A stretch of DNA of 10,670 nucleotides from Aquificaceae bacterium (GTDB taxonomy: Bacteria > Aquificota > Aquificia > Aquificales > Aquificaceae). Both the position numbers and the translations under genes were made by a program. The stretch spans positions 1-10,670 of the forward strand of contig WFYH01000232.1 in NCBI GenBank assembly GCA_015490215.1. Reading direction: 5' to 3'. Of this stretch, positions 5,816-10,670 are shown piece by piece (position 1 is the stretch's first letter; each line of letters begins with the position of its first letter). Below the pieces are notes generated by a model. It worked only from the letters and a program-made list of their open reading frames with translations. It was not told where the DNA came from and did not search any database.

Positions 5816-7720
5816 TTATCCGCAAACGGGAGTCGCACCTTGAACCTTGACCTTAACTATCTCTCTTCCCTGCGTGTCGTAAAGGTGGGTTGAGCAAGCC
5901 AAACAGGGGTCAAAGGAGTGGATACCTCTGAGTATCTCTACGGGCTTTTCGGGAACCTTTACCACCGTGTCCTTCATGCACTCCTCAAAGGCTCCCTGCT
6001 GTCCCATAGGATCTCTGGGAGATCCGTTCCAAGTGGTGGGCACAACACATTGGTAGTTTTCTATCTTCCCGTTCTTTATCACTATCCAGTGACCGAGGGC
6101 ACCCCTTGGCGCCTCGGTAATGCCCACACCTTTGGCTTCCTTGGGCCAACTTTCGGGATCCCACTTTTCCGTGTTGGCAACGGCGGTGTCCCCTGCCTTT
6201 ATGTTCTCGTAGAGCTTTTTCATAAAGTAGAGGTTCGCTGCGGCTCCTACCTGAGCCTCAAGCCCTCTGGCGGCGGTTCTGCCCACTGTGGTGGGAAGCC
6301 ACACGTGGGGAGGCAGTCCCAGCATCTCCGAGACGGTATCTATCTGCCTTACTATCATCTCGTCTATCCAAGAGGGTTTTATATGTCCCTGCTTCACCGC
6401 TGTGTAGGTAACTATGTATCTTGCCAAGGGACCCACTTCACAGGGTTTTCCTCTCCAGCGGGGTGCTTTCAGCCAAGAGTATTTACCCTTTTCGTCAAGA
6501 TACTTCCAGTGGGTTTTGGTTCCCTCCTTTGGACCCGTGTAGTAGGGTTCGGTTATACCTTCCCAAGGGTGCAGCCCCTTGCTCTCGTCGGGATACTTAT
6601 ACCAAGAGTGGGCAACGTATTCCTGAATTACCTCGGGATCGGTAAAGTCTTTACCCACCATCGGGTAGTATTTGGCTCTGTCCACACCCTCGGCGAAGTC
6701 TTCAACCACACCGTTTGAATGGTAAAGGATCTTGTTGTGGTAGTCGCCACCCTTTATGTCTTCGTAAGGCTCGTCGGGGAACTCTCCGTAGCCCATAACC
6801 CTTCTCTTGGCGAGACCGCCCCCGTAGGTCCAACCCTTTTGAACGTAGATGTGACCTATAGCCAAGAGATCTATAAGGTAGAAGAGGTTTACCGCCTCCA
6901 CCTGCGTATATATTGCGTCCTCAACGACCGCAAGCCTCTCCGCATTTATAGGTGCGTTCATATCGTCAAGGGAGATAGAGCACATCATCCCGCCCACTAT
7001 GTAGTGGGGGTGAGGGTTCTTTCCGCCGAAGACCACCTGAGGTATGAAAAGCTCCCTTTGGACATCAAGCATGTTGAGGTAGTGGGCAACAGCCATCAGG
7101 TGAACCTCTGGAGGAAGCATCTTATAATCGGGATGGTCCCACCAGTGGGCGGCAAAGATCCCAAGCTGACCGCTCTCTACGAGCTTTTTTATCTTCTCTT
7201 GGAAGGCTTTGTAATATCCGGGGGTGGCTTTGGGAAATTTCCTCGGATAAGCTCTACGTCCCAAAAAGTCGGGCATGAGGTCCGCTATAGCTCCGTATTT
7301 CTCAAGGAGCTTGTTCTGAAGTTCTGCAGTAGCTTTCGGGTCAGCCTTCAGAGCCTCTACGGGGGATACCCAATCAAGGGCATGCAGGTGGTAGAAGTGA
7401 ACCGTGTGATCATGAACCTGAAGGCTACCATACATTATGTTCCTTATGTAGTTGGCGTTTTTGGGGATCTTTATGCCCAAGGCGTCCTCCACGCATCTGA
7501 CGGAAGCGTAAGCGTGTATTGAGGTGCATACCCCGCATATCCTCTGGGTAAACGCCCAAGCGTCTCTGGGGTCTCTCCCTTTAAGGATAAGCTCTATCCC
7601 CCTCCACATGGTTCCCGCAGAGACCGCATCCTTTACCTTACCAGTCTCTTCGTCTACGATTATCTCAATCCTCAGGTGTCCCTCTATCCTCGTTACGGGA
7701 TCAACTACTACCCTCTTCAT
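5816..7720 (-). CDS. hyaB: [NiFe] hydrogenase large subunit HyaB
   Basis: The 634-residue precursor holds the NiFe(CN)2CO centre that splits hydrogen. Both cysteine pairs are present: RICGVC (Cys62, Cys65) and DPCLACSTH (Cys606, Cys609, His612). RIEGHLRIEI near the N-terminus and GRTAARGLEAQ in the middle are also family hallmarks. HyaD should cut after His612, releasing a 22-residue tail that ends in VCG and is longer than the usual 15 or so. There is no signal peptide, so it would cross the membrane with HyaA on the Tat route. AAGGAGG lies 8 bases before ATG 7720, and hyaA ends 13 bases upstream. The motifs fit group 1 membrane-bound uptake hydrogenases. Confidence 0.98.
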   Translation of the reverse strand: MKRVVVDPVTRIEGHLRIEIIVDEETGKVKDAVSAGTMWRGIELILKGRDPRDAWAFTQRICGVCTSIHAYASVRCVEDALGIKIPKNANYIRNIMYGSLQVHDHTVHFYHLHALDWVSPVEALKADPKATAELQNKLLEKYGAIADLMPDFLGRRAYPRKFPKATPGYYKAFQEKIKKLVESGQLGIFAAHWWDHPDYKMLPPEVHLMAVAHYLNMLDVQRELFIPQVVFGGKNPHPHYIVGGMMCSISLDDMNAPINAERLAVVEDAIYTQVEAVNLFYLIDLLAIGHIYVQKGWTYGGGLAKRRVMGYGEFPDEPYEDIKGGDYHNKILYHSNGVVEDFAEGVDRAKYYPMVGKDFTDPEVIQEYVAHSWYKYPDESKGLHPWEGITEPYYTGPKEGTKTHWKYLDEKGKYSWLKAPRWRGKPCEVGPLARYIVTYTAVKQGHIKPSWIDEMIVRQIDTVSEMLGLPPHVWLPTTVGRTAARGLEAQVGAAANLYFMKKLYENIKAGDTAVANTEKWDPESWPKEAKGVGITEAPRGALGHWIVIKNGKIENYQCVVPTTWNGSPRDPMGQQGAFEECMKDTVVKVPEKPVEILRGIHSFDPCLACSTHLYDTQGREIVKVKVQGATPVCG

Positions 7721-7733
7721 CCTTCACACCTCC

Positions 7734-8792
7734 TTAGTCTTTCCCGCCGGCGTTTCTGAGCTTGGAGGCTATACCGTGAACTATAGCCCCTCCGAGGGCT
7801 GCAAGGGCAACGGTGGCGCCTACCTTATCGGCGTTGGCTTCCTGTTTGGGCACGGGTATGTTGGTGAGCCTCTCGTAGAAAGGTCCGTTGTCCCAAAAGT
7901 CCTTTTCCGAACAACCTATACACCCGTGTCCCGACTGGATAGGGTAGGAAAGTCCGTTATACCATCTCATGCTACCGCACTGGTTGTAGGTTGTCGGTCC
8001 TCTGCAACCTACCTTGTAGAGGCACCAACCCTTTTTGGCACCCTCGTCGTCAAACCTCTCCACAAACTGCCCTGCGTTGAAGAAAGCCCTCCTGTAGCAG
8101 GTGTCGTGAATTCTGTTCCCGTAGAACATCTTCGGTCTTCCCTGAGAGTCCAAGGGAGGAATACGATCAAAGAGGACCATATACATGATCACACCGGTCA
8201 TAACTTCGGCAATGGGCGGACAGCCGGGAACTTTGATTATAGGTTTGTCTTTGATGACCTTGTCTATGGGAACCGCCTTGGTGGGATTGGGTCTTGCCGC
8301 CTGCACACAGCCCCAAGAAGCGCAAGATCCCCAAGCTATAACCGCTTTGGCACCTTCGGCGGATTCTTTAAGGTGTTCAAGGAAAGGCTTACCCGCAACT
8401 ATGCAATACATCCCGTCCTCACCGAGGGGCGGGTTTCCCTCCACCGCCAGTATATAGTTGCCCCAATACTCCTTTATTATCTTCTTCCTGTGTTCCTCTA
8501 AGGGTTCGCCCGCTGCAGCTGAAAGGGTATCGTCGTATTCCAAAGAGATCATAGAAAGGACTACATCCGAAGCCAAGGGGGTAGCGGATCTGATAAAGGA
8601 CTCGGAACAGCAGGTACATTCAAGACCGTGTATCCATATAACGGGAATTCTGGGCTTAGTTTCCATAGCCTTGACCACTTCGGGGATCATGGAAGGGGCA
8701 AGACCCATCATACCCGTGAGCGTGACCGCAAATTTTAAAAAGTCCCTCCTGCTAACCCCGTGCCTTTTGAAGGTTTCCCAGAAGGTTTCCAT
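7734..8792 (-). CDS. hyaA: [NiFe] hydrogenase small subunit HyaA, O2-tolerant type
   Basis: This 352-residue precursor carries three iron-sulphur clusters relaying electrons to HyaC. A Tat signal (SRRDFLK, 14-20) precedes a hydrophobic stretch, with processing probably near residue 42. The proximal-cluster region has Cys59, Cys61, Cys62, Cys157, Cys162 and Cys191. The additional Cys61 (ECTCC) and Cys162 (GSCASWGC) are the two supernumerary cysteines that support a [4Fe-3S] cluster in oxygen-tolerant enzymes. Distal ligands are His229, Cys232, Cys257, Cys263; medial are Cys272, Cys291, Cys294. A hydrophobic C-terminal segment (about 324-343) is the membrane anchor. I place the start at ATG 8790-8792, where [18 protein letters not shown] matches the family start and GGAGG lies seven bases upstream; the ATG at 8819 would add nine residues without support. 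First gene of the operon. Confidence 0.97.
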   Translation of the reverse strand: METFWETFKRHGVSRRDFLKFAVTLTGMMGLAPSMIPEVVKAMETKPRIPVIWIHGLECTCCSESFIRSATPLASDVVLSMISLEYDDTLSAAAGEPLEEHRKKIIKEYWGNYILAVEGNPPLGEDGMYCIVAGKPFLEHLKESAEGAKAVIAWGSCASWGCVQAARPNPTKAVPIDKVIKDKPIIKVPGCPPIAEVMTGVIMYMVLFDRIPPLDSQGRPKMFYGNRIHDTCYRRAFFNAGQFVERFDDEGAKKGWCLYKVGCRGPTTYNQCGSMRWYNGLSYPIQSGHGCIGCSEKDFWDNGPFYERLTNIPVPKQEANADKVGATVALAALGGAIVHGIASKLRNAGGKD

Positions 8793-8887
8793 GGTCACCC
8801 CTCCAAAATGAACGCTCATTCAATTTTATGATATAACTCAGAAAGGCTTCTCAGTAGAGATTTAGCTTATAGCTCTATAAGAATTTC
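8793..8887 (-). promoter_or_regulatory. Probable hydrogenase operon control region
   Basis: These 95 A/T-rich bases separate the cyclase stop from hyaA. On the - strand, candidate -10 boxes are TATATC (8835-8830) and TAAAAT (8828-8823), but no good -35 box stands at the right distance, and no GG-N10-GC sigma-54 pattern was found. Two groups of dyads (8866-8892 and 8807-8820) flank these boxes. This suggests an activator-dependent promoter, possibly with a repressor site near the start codon. No intrinsic terminator ends the cyclase gene, so read-through from it is also possible. Confidence 0.45.
8807..8820. repeat. Short dyad just upstream of the hyaA ribosome-binding site
   Basis: AATGA-ACGC-TCATT is a 14-base imperfect palindrome (5-base arms plus central CG) between the candidate -10 boxes and the hyaA Shine-Dalgarno. 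The shape resembles small dimeric repressor operators (TetR-like), but no such regulator is encoded here. It also contains the rejected upstream ATG at 8819. Confidence 0.3.
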
Positions 8888-8892
8888 TTATA
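8866..8892. repeat. Two overlapping AT-rich inverted repeats upstream of hyaA
   Basis: CTTATAG-CT-CTATAAG (8866-8881, 7-base arms) overlaps TATAAGAA-T-TTCTTATA (8876-8892, 8-base arms), giving three related half-sites in 27 bases. Relative to the TATATC box they lie roughly between -43 and -69, a typical activator position. The last bases overlap the cyclase stop codon. With no G/C-rich stem and no T-run, they are unlikely to be a terminator. Confidence 0.5.
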
Positions 8893-9721
8893 AAAGGCAG
8901 GTTCTGTTTTTCCCCGCTTTTTTCGCCATATACATAGCTCTGTCCGCTCTTTCTATGAGGGTGTTCAGGGTATCTTCTTTAGTAGCTTGGGTTACCCCCG
9001 CACTCAGGGACAGGCCAAAGGAGTCCACGCAGATCCTTCCCACCGCTTTTCTTATCTTCTCCGCCACCTTGTAAGCGCCTTCCGCATCCGTTTCGGGAAG
9101 AATTACGAGGAACTCCTCCCCTCCGTATCTGCAGGCTACGTCCGTTTCCCTTATGTTCTCCTGAACTATTGATCCCACCTTTCGGAGGACCAAATCTCCC
9201 GCGGAATGTCCGAAGGTATCGTTGATCACCTTGAAGTTATCCATGTCAAGGAATATGACCGAAAGGTCACAGCCGTATCTCTTTACCTTTTTAAGCTCAA
9301 AGTCCAAGATCTCCGCCATCTTCCTTCTGTTGTAAAGCCCGGTGAGAGAATCCCGCTCCGCAAGATCTTTGAGGTTCACCAAAGTCTCCGCAATACCACC
9401 GTCCAAAACCATCTCAAGATAAAGTCCGTTGCCCAAAGAACCACCTATGAGTATCTTGTCCTCCCTTATGGAACATCCTTCCTCACCCCGTGCGAGTCTC
9501 TTTATGGGGCAGGCGTTCCTTCCTAAGACCTCCCAGCAGGGTCTGTCAAAGCCGTGGGCTACGGTGTAGCACTTTCCGTGACCGTTGCTGAACCTCTCAC
9601 GGGCGATATCGTTGAGGAGCAAGACGTCACAGCGGGAGTTGACAAGCATAACCGGAAAAGAAAAGCTGTCTATATACTTTTTAAAGGATAGAACCTCCTC
9701 TAACTCGCCGACCGTCCTCAC
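8888..9721 (-). CDS. Diguanylate cyclase with Cys/His-rich N-terminal sensor region
   Basis: The 277-residue protein has a C-terminal GGDEF domain (about 117-277) with DSLTGLYNRR at 124-133 and the active GGEEF at 200-204. The RxxD inhibitory site (Arg191-Asp194) is five residues before it, so it should make cyclic di-GMP from GTP and be product-inhibited. The N-terminal part (about 12-110) looks PAS-like and holds Cys51, His56, Cys62, Cys71 and Cys83 in a CYxxxH-x5-C-x8-CP pattern. This resembles Cys-rich PAS variants suspected of redox or metal sensing; no membrane span is visible. The start is GTG 9721 with GGAGG seven bases upstream; the nearby ATG 9726 is out of frame and stops at once. 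It lies between the chemoreceptor and the hydrogenase operon, same strand. What it controls is unknown. Confidence 0.92.
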   Translation of the reverse strand: MRTVGELEEVLSFKKYIDSFSFPVMLVNSRCDVLLLNDIARERFSNGHGKCYTVAHGFDRPCWEVLGRNACPIKRLARGEEGCSIREDKILIGGSLGNGLYLEMVLDGGIAETLVNLKDLAERDSLTGLYNRRKMAEILDFELKKVKRYGCDLSVIFLDMDNFKVINDTFGHSAGDLVLRKVGSIVQENIRETDVACRYGGEEFLVILPETDAEGAYKVAEKIRKAVGRICVDSFGLSLSAGVTQATKEDTLNTLIERADRAMYMAKKAGKNRTCLL

Positions 9722-9759
9722 CGCATCCCCTCCTTCTCCGTATATTGATCGGCAATTTT

Positions 9760-9814
9760 ATTATAATTTCATCAGAAAATAATCGCCCATAAATTGGGTT
9801 TATACGCCCATAAA
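9760..9814 (-). promoter_or_regulatory. Promoter with tandem operator repeats for the cyclase gene
   Basis: On the - strand a perfect TATAAT (9765-9760) lies about 34 bases upstream of the cyclase Shine-Dalgarno. No TTGACA-like box is found at the usual distance. Instead two exact copies of TTTATGGGCG (9793-9784 and 9814-9805) lie 21 bases apart, two helical turns, at about -31 to -40 and -52 to -61. This is the layout of response-regulator activator sites that replace a -35 box. The repeats and -10 are seen; the activator is inferred. Confidence 0.6.
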
Positions 9815-9839
9815 GGTAGGTTATCTGCAGTAGGCAGGT

Positions 9840-10670
9840 TTATACCTCTACAGTGTAAGGTTTCTCCTCTTCTGATATCTTCCTATCCAGCCCCCTTGCC
9901 TTGAAGAACTCCGCATAGTCCCTGTCCACCTTGCCTATGTGGTTCACAAGCCAGTCAACTACGAAACCCACCGCTTCTTCAAGTTCCCTTTCCCCTCCTG
10001 CATTTACCCTCGCTACCACCTCTCCGAGGGTCTTCACTATAGCGTTGTGTTCTTCGGTGTGCTGTTTGAGTTTGGGATAGCCGTATCTTTCCATGATCTC
10101 TTCTTCGTGCTTTAGATGGGTTTGAGCATAGGTTACCAGCGTTTCGGAGAACACACGCTTGGCTTCCTCAAGCCTTCCTTCGGAAACCAGCTTCCAAACC
10201 TTTCCGAGGAGCTTAAAGAGGGTTTCATGTTCGCGATCTATGGGATCTATGTAGAAGCGCAGGTCTTTGAACAAATCTGATTTCTCCCTAAGCTCCACAA
10301 GCTCCCTCGTATTCTCCTGCGAAATCCTTGAAATCTGATCCATTTCGTCTTGAAGACCCTTGAAGACCTCTATCTGCTCGTCTACCTTTTGAGAAAGAGT
10401 ATGCATAAAGCCGTCCACTTCGCTGTATCTTTCAAAGATGTTTCTGTATTTCTTGGCAACCTTTCTGGAAGCGTCCTCCGCTTTGTCTATGACATCGGAG
10501 ATGTGGTTTACCACCTCCTTTACCCTTTTAGCTATCTGAGCAGTGTTCTCCGCAAGTTTTCGGACTTCTTCCGCAACAACCGCAAAACCCCTTCCTATCT
10601 CTCCAGCCCTCGCCGCCTCTATGGACGCATTCAGAGCCAACAGGTTGGTTGCCTCCGAAACCTCTATGAT
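9840..10670 (-). CDS. Chemoreceptor with C-terminal hemerythrin domain, 5' part missing
   Basis: The frame is open to the window edge, so the sensor and membrane N-terminus lie outside; 276 residues are visible. They begin inside the conserved chemoreceptor hairpin ([19 protein letters not shown], then [16 protein letters not shown]), which contacts CheA and CheW. Coiled-coil sequence follows, and then a bacteriohemerythrin domain over the last 120 or so residues. Its iron ligands are evident: [26 protein letters not shown] and NHIGKVD. Such domains bind O2 at a di-iron centre, as in DcrH-type receptors, so this is probably an oxygen or redox taxis receptor. The stop is TAA at 9842-9840. No clear terminator follows before the cyclase promoter. 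Confidence 0.93.
   Translation of the reverse strand: MIEVSEATNLLALNASIEAARAGEIGRGFAVVAEEVRKLAENTAQIAKRVKEVVNHISDVIDKAEDASRKVAKKYRNIFERYSEVDGFMHTLSQKVDEQIEVFKGLQDEMDQISRISQENTRELVELREKSDLFKDLRFYIDPIDREHETLFKLLGKVWKLVSEGRLEEAKRVFSETLVTYAQTHLKHEEEIMERYGYPKLKQHTEEHNAIVKTLGEVVARVNAGGERELEEAVGFVVDWLVNHIGKVDRDYAEFFKARGLDRKISEEEKPYTVEV

Noticed and set aside
5918..8501. Three long, nearly contiguous + strand open frames (5918-6718, 6719-7522, 7524-8501)
   Set aside because: They are exactly antisense to hyaB and hyaA, have no domain motifs, and are explained by codon bias of the real genes.
8793..8819. ATG at 8819 as the hyaA start
   Set aside because: It lacks a ribosome site, whereas ATG 8792 has GGAGG seven bases upstream and gives the family-typical METFW start before the twin-arginine motif.
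1..10670. CRISPR arrays, tRNA or rRNA genes, insertion sequences, phage or toxin-antitoxin genes
   Set aside because: I saw no spaced repeat array, no cloverleaf or rRNA sequence, and no transposase, integrase or toxin motif; nearly all the window is accounted for by the listed genes.

Overview
The window looks like chromosomal DNA from a thermophilic, chemolithoautotrophic, hydrogen-oxidising bacterium, most likely of the Aquificaceae (Aquifex, Hydrogenobacter, Thermocrinis or Hydrogenivirga type). This is inferred from gene content (an oxygen-tolerant-type membrane [NiFe] hydrogenase, a NarK transporter, a sigma-54 promoter), from Lys/Glu-rich proteins with many AGG/AGA and ATA codons, and from tightly overlapping genes. 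No database search was run, so the genus is not fixed.

Left part, + strand (1-3170). The 3' end of a geranylgeranyl-reductase-family flavoprotein comes first. A 220-base gap follows, holding no convincing gene but a textbook -24/-12 (sigma-54) promoter and an upstream dyad. That promoter drives a two-gene unit: a tandem-domain PII protein, whose halves resemble NifI2 then NifI1, and a NarK-type nitrate/nitrite transporter overlapping it by 4 bases (GTGA). The predicted transcript leaves only about 5 bases before the PII start codon. A strong internal Shine-Dalgarno and ATG sit exactly at the boundary between the two PII domains. By analogy with glnK-amtB, the PII protein may control the transporter in response to nitrogen status.

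Middle part, - strand (8792 down to 3167). This is a compact hydrogenase operon in the order hyaA (small subunit), hyaB (large subunit), hyaC (cytochrome b), hyaD (maturation protease), a 60-residue His-rich membrane protein of unknown role, a short HupH/HyaF C-terminal-domain protein, and a ROK-family sugar kinase. Gaps are 17 bases or less, or the genes overlap. HyaA has the six-cysteine pattern (two supernumerary cysteines) of oxygen-tolerant hydrogenases with a [4Fe-3S] proximal cluster. The ROK and narK genes converge with stop codons overlapping by 4 bases.

Right part, - strand (10670 down to 8888). Two signalling genes lie upstream of the hydrogenase: a chemoreceptor whose C-terminus is a hemerythrin-like (probable O2 or redox) domain, cut by the window edge, and a diguanylate cyclase with a Cys/His-rich sensor-like N-terminus. 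The cyclase has its own apparent promoter with two 10-base direct repeats one 21-base period apart over the -35 region. The 95 bases between the cyclase and hyaA carry overlapping AT-rich dyads and probably hold hydrogenase control sites. Overall, the genes suggest that hydrogen oxidation is set beside oxygen/redox sensing, next to a separately controlled nitrate-uptake unit.
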